A stretch of DNA of 64,000 nt from Saturnia japonica (Eukaryota > Arthropoda > Insecta > Lepidoptera > Saturniidae). The position numbers and the translations under genes are program-made. Location: the NCBI GenBank assembly GCA_033032175.1, contig CM065323.1:806001-870000 (forward strand), read 5' to 3'. The notes under the pieces were generated by a model. The model was not told where the DNA came from. It worked only from the letters and a program-made list of their open reading frames with translations, and did no database searches. Below, piece after piece: positions 35,843-48,435 of this stretch; position 1 is the stretch's first letter, and each line of letters begins with the position of its first letter.

Positions 35843-35903
35843 TGACGTCACAGAGTGTTACACGCTTCCGGGAATTGAGTACAGCGGAGCGTGTAATCAG
35901 TTC
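35843..35903 (+). promoter_or_regulatory. possible core promoter: CRE plus initiator
   Basis: TGACGTCA stands at 35843-35850 and TCAGTTC, a good insect initiator word, at 35897-35903 about 50 bases downstream, within a GC-richer block (35775-35920). No TATA box or convincing downstream element and no following coding exon could be identified, so this is a suggestion only. Confidence 0.25.
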
Positions 35904-35939
35904 GTTGCACTGCGATCTATTACTTTATTAAGGTTTTCT

Positions 35940-36560
35940 TGCAAATAATTTTGTACATGGCTTCACACTTTACATGTAACCCTAGTACACGTGGGTTAAA
36001 ATAAAAACACCCTCGCTATATGCTATTGCCATAATTGAAAGCGCGCGTGGGTTTGAAGGCAAAGTTAAGAATTTTCTATTTATATTTTTTTCGTAACGAC
36101 GTATTTTATCGTTGAAGTGCTTGTGGTTCATACTCAATGAATATTAATTAATATAAGGTAACAAAATACAGCGAAATATTATTGTATTTCTTTACTATGA
36201 ACAAAACTTCGTAGCAAAAATTGCTACGAGAAATTCTCGATTAGGTAATCACTACTCTTCTCAAAGGAATCTTTCATAGGATCTCATTTTCCGGCTTTTA
36301 CAAACAGGTAAGCATATTTATTTTGCAGTATATTATATTTAAGCTTTATTTTTTTTACTAAGTAACATAAATTAAAAGTAGTAGTAATGATACTTATGAT
36401 TCACGAGAAATAAAACCTAGTTTAGACTTTGGAATATCTATATATTCCCGGGAGATTGTCTATCTCATCACGTACTAAAAGCGAATACGAACTGTATTTA
36501 CCGAAAAATCCTGAATAGTTTTATCGAAACTCACTCTATATGCATTTCTTTTTTAAAGCG
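35940..36560. other. AT-rich DNA, nothing recognised
   Basis: No supported feature. Confidence 0.4.
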
Positions 36561-36569
36561 TATTTTTTT

Positions 36570-36740
36570 ATGGTGGCAAACAATCATAAGTCCGCCTGAT
36601 TGTAAGTGGCTACCGTAGCTTGTGGACGCTTGTAATACCATAGGTATCATAGCGCGTTGCTTACTTTGAAACTCCCCTTCCCCAAGGAGCTTTGGAAACC
36701 CTACACATCGTCTGTAGGTTGAAGGTATTCCACCAGTCTA
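36570..36740 (+). repeat. lepidopteran dispersed repeat (ggtggcaaa / gcctgattg type), copy 2
   Basis: It reads atggtggcaaacaatcat, gtccgcctgattgtaagtgg, gtggacgcttgtaatacca, then gcgcgttgcttac and ctcccc. It matches the shorter copy at 18246. Confidence 0.68.
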
Positions 36741-38340
36741 GCTGCTCAAAGTGGGGAGAAATCAGTCGCTTGGTCAGTCTGTCAAAACTTGTCAATTGAA
36801 AGTAATCGTCAATTGCATTAACTACGATTGGTAGTGTTTCAATTAGATATTACAGTCTTTGTCACCTTTACGATTTTAAAATTAAGGAAACGAGGAACTA
36901 ACTAGTAATCTAAAGAAATAATTATGACATCACGTTGTCAATCCTTACTCCATTGTGTGTTGAAAAATAGTTTCAAAGGACAATGGAAACATTATTCCCA
37001 AATAGTTTAACAGTCATTAAGTCATCATCATCTAAATTGTTCAGAGTAGACCTAAAACCTCACGACAGCTAAAACATATAGGTATGTATTTAAAAAGTGG
37101 TCACCAAGTAACTGATAATTGCCTTAATTGAAAATAGTCAGTGACACCGTACGCGTCTTGAAAGATGTTATTTAATATGGTTATATTATTTTATATATTC
37201 ATACTACTTATAAGTTTTCCTTTATAATACTTATAACTCAATGGTTTCGTACTGTGCAGTAATACCGTTACAAATGTTTGCCGGTTCCGTGGTATTTATT
37301 GTAAAATAAAATATTCAAAGTATCTTAACGCGGTGAATTAATTAAAAGTTTAGCCGACTCATTAAGATGCCGCGGCGGAATGTCGCCGAAAAAGTACAAG
37401 TCCGAAACTTACTGAAAAGTTTACGTTTAATCTACTTAAAACCGTTTGTGTAAACTGACGCCTCGTCTCGTAGTTTATAATATAACTTGTGTACTCTTGT
37501 TTCCGTTCAGAGGACTTGCACGAGGACAACATTATGCTGGATGCCGGATAAGTGAGATCTAAACTTATTGATAACCACCAAGATGTATATTATATATTAT
37601 TTCTCTGGTATAAATGCTGCAACTATGAAGTATGTGTTAGCGACACAATGAATTATTGGTTTTATTATAATTTGAGACATTTCAATTCATCATCATGTTC
37701 AATGTAGTTTATTTTTGCTGCCGTTCATTTTGTTTACCTGTCTGTAAAGTTACTGGAGAATATTAGAACCATACGGGGGTATTCGGACCTGTACGTACGT
37801 ATAGACGTATAGAAGCAATTTTATTTAATAAGTGAGTATTTTGAACCCGATTGCGATTAAATTTCTTCAGAAATATTTCACGGCTCAGATAGCTAGTTTC
37901 TGCTCAATAAAGCAAATATTATTTCAAGATTTACCATTAATCTACATAATATTGTTAAGTCACTGAATTATTATTGTAATATCAATTACCAAGTGATCTT
38001 TCGCGACGTAATAAACACATATTTGAATAATATTCTCGTACCAGGCAAGCAGACGACGGTAGAAGCTGATTGAGCCAATATCCCAGAGATTACGCGGTGG
38101 TTGACTGACTACACGGCCGAATTAAATTAACATGAGAAGCGCACAATGACATGCTGCTGGGGCGTTTCGCTTATGCGAATATAGAATTTGTTTCAGTTGC
38201 CACACTCCCGATCTTAGCGTTTATAAGATCCTGTGTATGTTGAGTAAGGATTCTATGAAGTCGAAGATTTCTTAATGTGCTTCTGGTGGTATATCCAATC
38301 CTATCCTTAGCATGAACAACATAGGTTACTATTTCTTTCT
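36741..38340. other. AT-rich DNA, nothing recognised
   Basis: No gene-like frame or repeat that I can support. Confidence 0.4.
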
Positions 38341-38346
38341 CTTTTT

Positions 38347-38480
38347 TATTACCCGACTGCCAAAAACATGGGTGTTTTTCGAGTGTATACGAATATATGT
38401 ATGTCTATTTCATAGGCACGCTTTTTAGGCTCAACGGTTTTATGGATTTTATTAAGCGAGGTGTAGTTAGTTATAGTCTA
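38347..38480 (+). repeat. lepidopteran dispersed repeat (ttattacccgactgc type)
   Basis: It begins ttattacccgactgcc, continues 'gggtgtttttcgagtgtat' and a gtatgt run, a combination I know from moth and butterfly repeats. Only one copy is seen here. Confidence 0.5.
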
Positions 38481-38654
38481 AGATCCCGCTGCAGGACTAG
38501 TGAGCTCATCGGTTTTTGCTGAAAACCAAATTTTTATGTTTATTTATAATTAGGAGAATATATATTTACCAGGGAGCCTGTAAAAATTTGGCCGCCGGTA
38601 TTTTTTAATGAAAAATAAAATTTAACTACGAGTTACGAGTACGAGTTGTTTTAT

Positions 38655-38663
38655 GGGGGGGGG
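38655..38663 (+). repeat. G9 homopolymer
   Basis: Nine consecutive G in AT-rich surroundings, next to small acgagt direct repeats at 38627-38646. Confidence 0.85.
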
Positions 38664-38719
38664 TACCTACTCAAACAAATAATAAGATAATACCTGTTCG
38701 AATGTGTGCCTTTATCACT

Positions 38720-38990
38720 AATTGAAGCAATGATGGCACAGCGATAGACGGACACCGCATCAATATGGACGTGAATTCGAACCCCTTCAATGAGCCTGAG
38801 CATCCTGTGTAGAAAAACATTGCGATGGAACCATAGCATGTTGGTATGACATTTTCTAATGCTCGCCTCATCAGTTACCATATTAAAGTTGAAAATCTGT
38901 CGCCAAGCACCTCTAGATGTGTTCCGGCAGCTGCACTAGACTTACGTGTTACCGTCTTAGGCCACATCGTCACTTAACATCAGGTAAAAT
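38720..38990 (+). repeat. SINE-like repeat 'family S2', copy 2
   Basis: Longer copy of the 35395 family: ggcacagcgatagacgga, the B-box-like gtgaattcgaacccc, 'agcctgagcatcctgtgta', 'ggcagctgcactagactta' and 'ggccacatcgtcacttaac'. Overlapping antisense open frames are chance. Confidence 0.75.
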
Positions 38991-40060
38991 ATTGTCTAAA
39001 AGCTAAACCTATAATTAATTTAAAAAATAATGAAGTAAATTTGTTACTTAATCGGTGGTAAATAAATACCTACGTATTATATAATTTATTGAATAATATT
39101 ATCTATATATTTTAAATTTGATTTATGATTTTGTGTGCAAATAGTGCTCTGAAACTAAAACGAGATAAATAATTATCACGGCATAAACCAGTTATGATAT
39201 TTGTTTTTTTTTTTAATGGTTTGTTATGTTTTGGTAAATACAGTCATGAAAAAAAAGGAAAAACTATTTCGGGAAAATTACTAAGTTTTTGTGTAGTGTA
39301 ATAATTAATATTAATTACGTTTAATTTAAAAGTTTAATCAGTTTTATTGTCAACTAAGTCTCGGACTTCAAAGTATTGAAGAAGGTACACACAAGCTTTG
39401 CGAGGCGCGGCGCGGCGCAGCGCAGCGCAGCGCGGCGGCGACAGCACCCATGCTGACCCTATGCTCTAGCTAATATCTATATTATGATATTATGTTAACC
39501 ACTCAAGCACCGCACTTTTTGAAAAACTTCACTCAGTTCCAAACAGCCGTAAGCGCCAGTAAAAAATGTATGGGAATGTAGCCCTTACATTACACAGTAT
39601 ATCACTCATATTAGCCTGTTTTTTTTTTTGGCGGTAAAAAATTCAGTGGCACTAACCTTAAACGCCTTTAGGATAAAAATAGCTACGTTGTTGTTGCATT
39701 TATGTCTGGACGTTGCTATTTTTTTTTTAATTTTTTTTTTTAAATCTTTTTTACAAATTATATTACAGAAACTATATTTTTACATAAAATTAGTATGTTA
39801 TGATTACTTTTTCCATTTCTAAGAAGTATTATTATTATTTTGTAGGACCAAAGATAATATTTCCTGTATTATTTAGATATTATATTACTAAAGCAGTGTT
39901 ATGGTTTTGTTTTTGTGTTTTTCTAGTAAAGTTTAGTGTATGTGTATCTAAGTATTACATTTCAAACAATGTTTCTTTTTTATCTATTTATATTCTCAAA
40001 TATTAGACTAGTGCACTGTGTAGTCTTTAGAATTTTTCTAATTTCTGGCGAAAGTACACT
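38991..40060. other. AT-rich DNA with a GC-rich block
   Basis: A gcgaggcgcggcg / gcagcgcagcgc block lies at 39398-39440. Downstream AT-rich frames (39628-40006) are Phe/Tyr/Ile-rich translations without motifs. Confidence 0.45.
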
Positions 40061-40075
40061 AGAGTAAAAAAAGAA

Positions 40076-40564
40076 TTAGGTAAATATGTTGAATTGCTCT
40101 AGAAATGAGGAGAGTAAGATTTTCTCGTTGCACAATGTGCTATAATTATTTGATGCCGGATTCGAGACATCTGCAAGTACGTTAGTTAGCGTGTTGTTTG
40201 TATGAATGAATTTGAGAAGAATCAGAAACCCAAAAGCACACTGAAACTCCTGTACACTATATTCATATATGCACTGTAGCAAAGAAGAACGGTCTGAGTG
40301 GTCGCTATATATAATGTAACTAGCTGTACCCCACGGTTCCACCAGTGTTAATTTTATATGACAAACCTCACCAACAGACACCCGTTTGTATAGCCAATTT
40401 TTTATACTTTGTGTAAAACTATCAACATTTGACCAATATTGTAACCACATGTCGTAACCTCCATAAGAAAAAGTTTCTGCCTCGTCTCCAGCTGCCCTGC
40501 CGTGAAGATTAAACTGTTTTTTATTTTGAAGCCGATTCGAAAGGAAGACTTGAAGTCTACTATA
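40076..40564 (-). pseudogene. unidentified intronless coding relic, main part
   Basis: On the minus strand an uninterrupted frame of about 163 codons runs from the edge of a SINE fragment to a TAA at 40076. It contains GPYSRLQVFLSNRLQNKK, then HGRAAGDEAETFSYGG, YDMWLQYWSNVDSFTQSIKN, GEVCHIKLTLVEPWG and QEFQCAFGFLILLKF. The mixed composition, with Trp, Cys, Gly and Asp well spread, looks like real protein and unlike AT-rich chance frames. I cannot name the family. Its upstream part seems to continue at 40674-40817, beyond the SINE. Options include a host retrogene, a transposon accessory gene or an old integrated viral gene; nothing here decides between them. Confidence 0.5.
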
Positions 40565-40660
40565 GGGACCTAAAAACATACTCGGCAAATTGTGGGTGTA
40601 CAATTAGTACACCTCTGCCTAACCCTTCGGGGAATACAGGCGTGATGGTATGTTATGTTT
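40565..40660 (+). repeat. SINE 'family S1', 5'-truncated copy
   Basis: It starts at gggacctaaaaacatactcg and carries 'tgtgggtgtaca', 'cctaacccttcgggga' and a 'ggtatgttatgt' tail. The 5' truncation is usual for target-primed insertion. It interrupts the minus-strand coding relic. Confidence 0.88.
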
Positions 40661-40673
40661 ATAAATTAATCTT

Positions 40674-40817
40674 TCAAATTATAATATAACCTATATTACT
40701 CGCTGATACTGTAGCTTTAAGTCCAATAGATTTGAGTTTATCCATTACAAACAAAAAATCAAATCTTTCCTCTTTATAATATTGGTATAAGTAATGAAGA
40801 ATAAGGATCGGATTGGA
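40674..40817 (-). pseudogene. unidentified coding relic, upstream part
   Basis: On the minus strand 48 codons between stops read ILILHYLYQYYKEERFDFLF, then VMDKLKSIGLKATVSASNIG, and end at a stop next to the SINE fragment. Composition and position suggest it belongs to the same ancestral frame as 40076-40564, separated by the SINE insertion. The join itself cannot be shown from sequence alone. Confidence 0.35.
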
Positions 40818-40829
40818 TTACGACCGAAC

Positions 40830-42660
40830 GACCTTTTTTTTTAGCAAATTGGTTTATATGTTCTTGTAAAGAGCTTTACGACTGAGCGATTCTTTTTTAG
40901 CTTCCCATCGTACATTTATAATAAGCACATATCTCAATTCAGTCATCATTCATAATCGCCTACCTCTAACAGATATTATTACTACGACAAAAAAAGAGTT
41001 TTGCCACAAACAATATGAAGTAGATAAGTATTATTTTTTCTATATGTCGCATGTAAACTAAACACCTGTGCTATCAAGTGGCGTCAAGTGCAGCGACGGC
41101 GCGTCGCGCGGCGTTGAGTTATGCGACGACGCGATATTTTTTCTCTTGCTCTAACATAAGCAGGGTTGCCAGATGGCGAATTTTTTACCAAATATCTCTT
41201 ACTTTCAACACATAATCTCGTAAAATTATGAATTTTAAAAATGTATTTTGTACTTGCTATTAGTTCATCATGATTAATATTATGGTTATGTTTATTAGTA
41301 TTTTGTTAATGTCAGGGCTATTAAAATCATTTATATTTTTATTGTACAGTTTTTTTAACTGTTTTTTAGTTATCAATTTGGAACACATTTCCTTATGGTT
41401 CGAAATTTATATTTTTTTTCGATCTTTTCTTAGCTTATAAAATGAGTGACCGGATAGATTTTGAGAAAGTACGATTTTTATAAGAAAGCAAAGCAAAGCC
41501 GCGGGCACAGCTAGTCTGTAATAAGACAATTTCTAATATCTGTTTTTATTAAATGGATTTTGCTGAAAATATGCACGCGCACTTTTTCTAATTATGCCTG
41601 TCTTGAAACCAAATGTAGTCAACTTTTGGAGTTGTAGACCCGATGAAAACGAAACAGATTTGTTTCTCTAATTTTTGATTTATTTAGCATGCGATTTGAG
41701 ATTTCAGCAACCAGAGAGCTTGATGAATATAATGCGCACTTTGCTTTCTTGGTAATTTTAAAATCTGGCTACTCCTTTAGTAAAATTATTAGGATTAAAT
41801 TAGGGTATTATTGTGAATAATTAGAGTAAAATTCTGAAACGTACTAGAACTTCTACTACCATTGCATAAAAATACATTTTTACACCTGTTTCAGTTAGTG
41901 CAAAAGAAATAAGAAAACAATATTTCATCATTAGTGCATTATGGATAATCATAAAAAAATCATCTTAGCGGGGATTCTCCAGTCAACGAATAAAGATACA
42001 TTTGATGATGAGGCAATGAATCTAGTCATGTGCATGAACATAATATATTGTTTTATAATTAGTATTTTTGATTTGTATATGGGACGCTGGCAGACACTAT
42101 TGTTGAAATCTCGTAAAAAAGCGTACGAGTTTTTTTTTGCTCGTTTACAGAACTGCAAAATATCCTAAAAGTACGAGATTTCTCGTACGTCTGGCAACGC
42201 ATGTTATGATTCATCCGTGTGCAAAAGCACCCCCACCTATTTTTTTACAGCGTTCTTTGTTTTCAATCTTCCCATTACGTAATAGGCAATGACGAAACGT
42301 AAAAGTTGTATTATAGGTTATAAAATTATGTGTAGAACATAAAAATAGTGTTATTGTATTTTAGCTATGTGTATCAAGATTTATAATATTACCAGGTATT
42401 GATTTTATTTGCATATCATTTTTTTTTAAATATTTGTTATTTGAAAAGCTATGTATGTAAACTACATAAAACCTTTTTTGTGTACCTTTTGACTTTTATT
42501 TCATTTGATTCTAATATTACATTTAAAATGTGGTAAAACTTGAGAAATAGTCTCTAATATACTAATTATAATAAATCAGTATATTACAAATACAAAAGTT
42601 CAAGTTTTTAGCAGTACGTATATTTAGTCGAAGTAGGTATAGTATAACCTATAATTATAA
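40830..42660. other. AT-rich DNA; GC-rich block and LINE tail
   Basis: A block rich in CGACG and CGCG words lies at 41085-41140, a LINE-tail end (gccgcgggcacagctagt) near 41498-41515, and an inverted 'tctcgta...tacgaga' pair around 42109-42187. No gene is supported. Confidence 0.45.
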
Positions 42661-42665
42661 AAATG

Positions 42666-42691
42666 TTTTTTTTTTTTTTTTTTTTTTTTTT
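42666..42691 (-). repeat. 26-base poly(T), possible poly(A) tail of a minus-strand retrocopy
   Basis: Twenty-six T follow aaatg. Read on the minus strand, the moderately GC text at 42692-42780 would precede a poly(A). No gene is recognisable in it and no AATAAA lies close by, so the origin is open. Confidence 0.5.
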
Positions 42692-43137
42692 CGAATTAAC
42701 TAGACTCTTAGGTTTTTGGGTCTTGGAGCCAATAGAGGCTTTCAAAGCTTCACCAGGCTTGAGTAATATTGTAGGATGAACAATAAATAGTTTTATTTAA
42801 GCGCCATCTCTTAGAATGAATGAGTACGAGTACCTTACTATACCTCTAATAACTTCGTAATTGATTACTAATAACTGATTATCCGTCTCCACACAGATGA
42901 CGCTATGAATGAAGTTTTTACTGAATCTTTTATTTTTGTTTTATTTGGATTTAATTATTGTATTTATTTAGAAATGATATAAAATACATTTCATAAATTA
43001 TCATACATTTTTACTTCATGTCATTTATTTTTGAAATGCCTTTATATACTTCAGTATTCATACGGGAAATATGTACACATTATAGGCAGGTATATATAAA
43101 ACACTATAGGGCGAGCATCCTCCGCGGACGCTTCGTC

Positions 43138-43403
43138 GTACATAACATAACATAACGCCTGTATTTCCCGAAGGGTTAGGCAGAGGTGTACTAATGTACA
43201 CCCACAATTCGCCGAGTATGTTTTTTAGGTCCCATGTAATAGGGGGCGAGCCTATTGCCATTAATCGGGCACGAAACCAAACTCCGAGCTGCTACTAAGA
43301 TTATCATAGGAAAAACCCTATAACACTTTGCTCGACCTGGGATTCGAACCCAGGGTCTCGCTCATAGCAGTCGCGCTTACGACCACTAGGCTAACGAGGC
43401 AGT
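43138..43403 (-). repeat. SINE 'family S1', full-length copy
   Basis: On the minus strand: ctgcctcgttagcctagtgg (A box), gacccTGGGTTCGAATCCC-type B box, 'gcaaagtgttatagggttt', 'aatggcaataggctcgcc', 'ctaaaaaacatactcggcg', 'cctaacccttcgggaaata' and a (ttatg)n tail at 43138-43155. The best-preserved copy here; the internal Pol III promoter is intact by eye. Confidence 0.92.
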
Positions 43404-45340
43404 TATTACCTAAAGGTTATAGTCACACGATATGTATATAATTCATTATTATGTATAATACAGCATGTCCTTGAACGTACTATCGGGCTGAAATGCCGCG
43501 GGTGCAGCGCCGCGTCAAGTTTTCTTATTGCGTGCGGTACTTTATACATTTGTAGGTATATTATACATTTGTGGGTCGTGTTTTTATATTTAATAATAAT
43601 TTCGTATATTAAATATTAATAGTTTTATTTCTACGTTATAATATAATATATTTTAACATATAAAAAATATTTTATTGTACCGCAATGACGAATTTTTTTT
43701 ATTTTTTTTTTTATTTTTTATTTATATATTATTATATGGTGTACCTGTGCCTATAAAATCTTTACAAAAAAAAATACCGATTGAGTCAATCTACTCAAAG
43801 GAGACGCCTAAGGAGAGTGCATAAGGTTAGATTTTCTATGTTTTTGGAGTTTCCAATTTTCATTTTTTTTCCAAAATGAAGTAGACTTACTTATCAAGGT
43901 GCTTGAGTGGTTAATTAAACTTCATACTTAGATAGAAATTTGCCGTTGTATGCCGTCGTATATCTGAATCTACAGTTATTACTCACCTCCTAGGCCACCG
44001 TGGGTCGATTCTTTAAAATGGATTCCTTGATTTCACTAATTTGAGCTATAAACTGTTATCATTTCTATAATTTGAAAGAAATGCAAATTCACCACCATAA
44101 GAAGTAAAAAATGCTGTGCATAAAAACGAAGATATATTAACATAAAATCCTTCGTCTGTTAGCTCTAACGATGTCAATTTAAAATAGTAATTCCCTTTAT
44201 TCGTTTCATCATCACAGATACCCTGGAGAGAGAGAGCATTTTACTTCTAGCCTTGTTGGAAATTGAAATCGATTTTATATCAATAAAATGTAAAAAAAGG
44301 TCTAATATTGACGTGAACTTATATTATGTCTTTTTTGTAGTTTCATAATATAAACATATTATTTAATATAAATTCTACTTAATTATTGCAAGCAATCAAT
44401 CCACATAAACTTTTATTAACTATGTAAGGTATTCAAAATGTTAAAATATTTATCTTCTAACTAATACTTTTATATCCGTGCCACTAGATCTTTCTAGGAG
44501 CAAGTTTAGCGCAAAGCGCAGCGCACATTTGGATGGCTTCCAGAAACACGATAGGGGGATTATCCCCTGCAGTCAGTTGGCCTGGTGCCCTCCTTCACTA
44601 TCTATTATCTTATATACTAAAACCGTCGCACTAGAAAAGTATTTTATATTTTTCTCTTTAATATAAGTAACAAGCTTGTTTCTTTGACTTCGTTCACGTA
44701 TAATATACTTTTGATGTTCACAAGAACTACGTTTTGTATCTGTATTCAATATAGGTCTTCTTTAATTTTCATTAATTGTAATTTTTTCATTACTCAGTAA
44801 CTCACGCTGTCCTCGGGTTCAATCAAGCCTTTATTCATTCGAAAACATAACAAGTGATGGTAGAGTATAATAATATGAACTACATTCATCTATTGAAAAT
44901 ACTGTATTAAATAGTTTGGCTCGAAAAGTATATCAGCTTGATATTTTCCAGAGCACAAGCAAGCCAGCACGGTGGCATCGGTCGTGCATTAGGTACAAAC
45001 ATTTCGTTGATAGCAACATAGTAAAAAATAGCATTCCTTAGTAGGTAGTACTAAACAAGTATTTTACGTGGTAGTTCTATTGCCCCAAAAACTAAATAAT
45101 AATATGAATTAATTTTTTTTAACTTCTTTACGTATTAAGTGTACGTATTACGTAAACGCATGAATATATTTAGAAAGATATAGTATTTCAAAATAGGTCC
45201 ATAGGGGGGTATTCGGATTCCATATAATTTTTACTTCTGATCTAGCTAGATATTTCACAAACATCTTCATAGTACATGTATTAATTGAACCATAGATTCT
45301 TAGTAGAAACACAATAGTACGAAATGTATTATACCGTCAC
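43404..45340. other. AT-rich DNA, nothing recognised
   Basis: A short GC block (gccgcgggtgcagcgccgcg) at 43496-43516 and a gagaga run at 44225-44236 are the only landmarks. The 62-codon frame at 44478 shows no motif. Confidence 0.4.
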
Positions 45341-45348
45341 GTAGTGTT

Positions 45349-45500
45349 GCAAGCCCGTTTGTTCCAGTGGTTAATACCAGACGACTGGAAATTGGATGGT
45401 GTTCATCGAAGGCTCTCCTTGATCCTCCACCGAATCGTAAACAATGTCATCTCAGTCGGGACTCACCTTCCCTAATGGAGTTTGTAATAGTTGGATCGAC
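45349..45500 (+). repeat. possible tRNA-like SINE fragment
   Basis: It reads gcaagcccgtttgttccagt, ggttaataccagacg and later 'gggactcaccttccc', an arrangement like tRNA-derived SINE heads. No second copy is in the window, so the call is tentative. Confidence 0.3.
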
Positions 45501-47440
45501 GTGCGGTTCTTGTTAATTTTGTATGCTCTTTCATATATGGTAACGATTAAATTCATATGAGAAAAATCTGCGAAAAAGTGACATATGAAGTTTTACACGT
45601 TTTAGATCGTGAGTATAAAGTTATTAATAGAATAGTTTTAAAAGTTTAAATTCTTATACTTATTATAAAATATATAGCGTGAATTAGAATAGCTTTTTCT
45701 TTTTGGGCAAGATGTATAAGAATAAAAAAGGTATGTACCGTTCATTAAACTAATATAATAAAATTACCTGACTAGCAGAATGCTATAAAAGCTTATTATG
45801 TTTTGGTCGACTTTGTAATTTACTCCTATCCGTAAACTGTTCAAACCGAGTAGCGCGTCCTGAAGATACACTCTTTGAGGTTGTCAGAGTTAAATTCCGT
45901 GAAGCGAAGTACATCTTACCTTGACTTATTTCTTTATTTTGAAAATGTTAAAGCTAACATATGAAAAGGAAGAATTTTCAGTGTGTATTTTTTATGTGGT
46001 TCCGTATATAAATTACCCTTTCTGTGCATTTTTCAAAAGCACTTACGATTGCCGTTGCTTTTTTCGTGTCATAGAAGCAGTACTCAGAAAATAAAGAAAG
46101 AGGAGAATTTAGATTTTCAGCTCAGAATATTTTAAAGAATTTGACATTCAAATGAATTGGTTTTATGCTGTAGAGCAACGAGCTTGTTTCATAGGTAGAT
46201 ACGTCCGGCATTCACTGGTTCGGCTTTTCAAAGCTTGTTGGCCGCAGACGGTGTCAGATTTTTTATAACGGAAACATGTTTCACAGAATGGCTTACCACG
46301 CTATCTTTGGTTTTTCGTATAAACGCCAGGTATGCGTATAAACGGTTTAACCCTGTTCGTCGTCCCGGATGTCTATGTAAATGATTTTTATTTCGACATA
46401 GAATTTTTGTGTTTTAAAATAGTTTCCCCGTCCTATTGCTATTGATATTTATATGTAACTGCTCGAAATACTCGGCTGGAAAATTCTTTCAATTCTACCA
46501 AACAGTTTGCAGTGTATATTGTGTATTTATCTGAAAAACTATTCTTCCTAATCTAACCAAATCTTTGATTTAGTGTTCATATAGTACTAAAACATGGATA
46601 GCAAAAAATTCTTGTTTCTCTCTTTACTGAACTGGTGTATGCCAGCCTCATCGAAGCATATCCAAGTTCAACAAAAGAAAATTAAATCATACTGAAGTAT
46701 TTATTACGTATACGAATTGCGATTATTTTTTAAATTGATTGTACCTAGCTATATATCTGCATATCTGCAGTGATCAATTAACATCAAATGGATTGCACGC
46801 CTGGTTACTACTTTTATGCATGACACTTATACCTATATACAATAACATTTGTTTTGTTAAAGGTAATATAATATACATTTAAGAGTTAAGTAGTTTAATC
46901 ATAATTTTTTTTTTAATTTTACGTATAATGATCGAAACGTGGTTCTTTTAACAGGCAGAGTTAACATTTTTAGTGTTTATAAATGTTTATTTATAAATTT
47001 CTATATGTCTACATAGTTTCATGCCAGTATTATTAGAAAGAAGTTTTATATAAGCAAAAGCAATTCTGTTCAACACATTGCGCAGAATTGTTCCATTTAC
47101 CCTGGGTTAACGCCACCGGAAACGGTAGTAGAGCTTATTGATGGCCGGAGGTGAACCTCGGACAGTACCCCGCCTGGCATTGTTCAACTGTTCCTCGGAT
47201 GGGATTGCGTCTGAATATTACTCCGGTCCACTTATTTGGCTTTATGTTATCCTGGTACATTGCGCTTTTAAAAAATGGTAAATTGGCTATATTCGTTTTA
47301 TGTTTTTTGACTTTTTTATTTATTACTCGTATTGTGACGATATATTTTTACTGTAGAGCCTCCTAGCAAAGTCAAAGGATTATTTATATACCCTTATTTA
47401 ACAAAAAGCTTTTTTTGTACGCGGAATACAGAATCTGACG
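45501..47440. other. AT-rich DNA; one GC-richer patch
   Basis: 47090-47240 has raised GC (ccaccggaaacggtagtag, ggccggaggtgaacctc) and part of a 71-codon frame, but no recognisable protein motif or splice pattern. The remainder is featureless. Confidence 0.4.
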
Positions 47441-47444
47441 TTTA

Positions 47445-47585
47445 TTTTTAACCGACTTCAAAAAAAGTTGGAGTGTATTAATTCGAATGTAGATATGTTA
47501 GGTTGTTCCCATTTTAATTTTATTGGCATAGGACATATTAGACTTCGAAAATACACCAGGGAACTGTTCAAAATAATTGAAATTA
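47445..47585 (+). repeat. 'family Z' repeat, copy 3
   Basis: It begins tttttaaccgacttcaaaaa and passes 'gttcccattttaattttat' to 'aaaatacaccagggaactg'. It is more decayed in the middle than copy 1. Confidence 0.7.
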
Positions 47586-47836
47586 GTTTTATTTTTTGTT
47601 AAAAATTGTCTTGTTATAAGTTTGACATTTCTCTTACGTAGACAGTGAGCTCACAATATAAATTAGCTTCTCTATAAATAGCAGAGTTTTGACTAATCAT
47701 ATAAGAAGGATTAATTACCATTAAGTTTTCGGTTTTAAAGTTTCAGAAAAGGACAGTATCTAGTGGGGTACGATTATCGTGTCATGTTATATTGATTAGG
47801 GGTTTTATAAGGTGGTAATATTACATAATTATAGTT

Positions 47837-48107
47837 ACTATCGATCGCCTTAGGGTCGAAATTCGACCAGTGACTTTTTGAACATAGACTATTTTCTGTT
47901 TGACATTTTCACTATTCATGAATCTAAACAATGAGTATTATCTACATCACTCGCTGTCACTTTTCATTGAGTGACAACGTCAATATTTTGGCCTGGTCGT
48001 GTTAGATTATTATAGATAAATGTTAGTTTTCTGCACTCCTTGTCCATATAAACTTAAACCATGCCAAATCTCACAATGTTCCGTGCACGCAATACGCTTA
48101 AAGGGTA
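47837..48107 (+). repeat. 'family X' repeat, copy 2
   Basis: It reads actatcgatcgcc, 'ggtcgaaattcgacc', 'gactattttctgtttgaca', 'tcacttttcattgagtgaca' and 'ccatgccaaatctcacaat', 'ccgtgcacgc'. It lacks about 60 bases found in copy 1. Confidence 0.75.
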
Positions 48108-48435
48108 ATCTTTAAGGTAGTAATATTTTTAGATTGGGCTTAAAATGTGGCTTAGAAAAATGTAAAAAACATTTGTTAATTATTAAAAAAGAAATGAAGT
48201 GTCTGGAAATGATTCGAGGTTTCTTCCTGGCTGGGTTTCCGTGGAGGCATTCGTTTTAAATACCCCGTTACGAGATGCATTTAAGTAGGCACTGTGGGAT
48301 GCGGCCAGCCGAGTACGTCTACGAGTCTTACGACGGCGGTTCAGGGATCTCCATTTTGGTTTAAAATATACACATTTAATGATGTATTTTACTTTTAAAA
48401 TATATTTTCATATTTACCTATTAAATTTATTACGT

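Noticed and set aside
43330..43403. tRNA-like A and B boxes
   Set aside because: They belong to a tRNA-derived SINE with a body and (ttatg)n tail, not to a tRNA gene; the same holds for 8530, 18862, 35395 and 38720.
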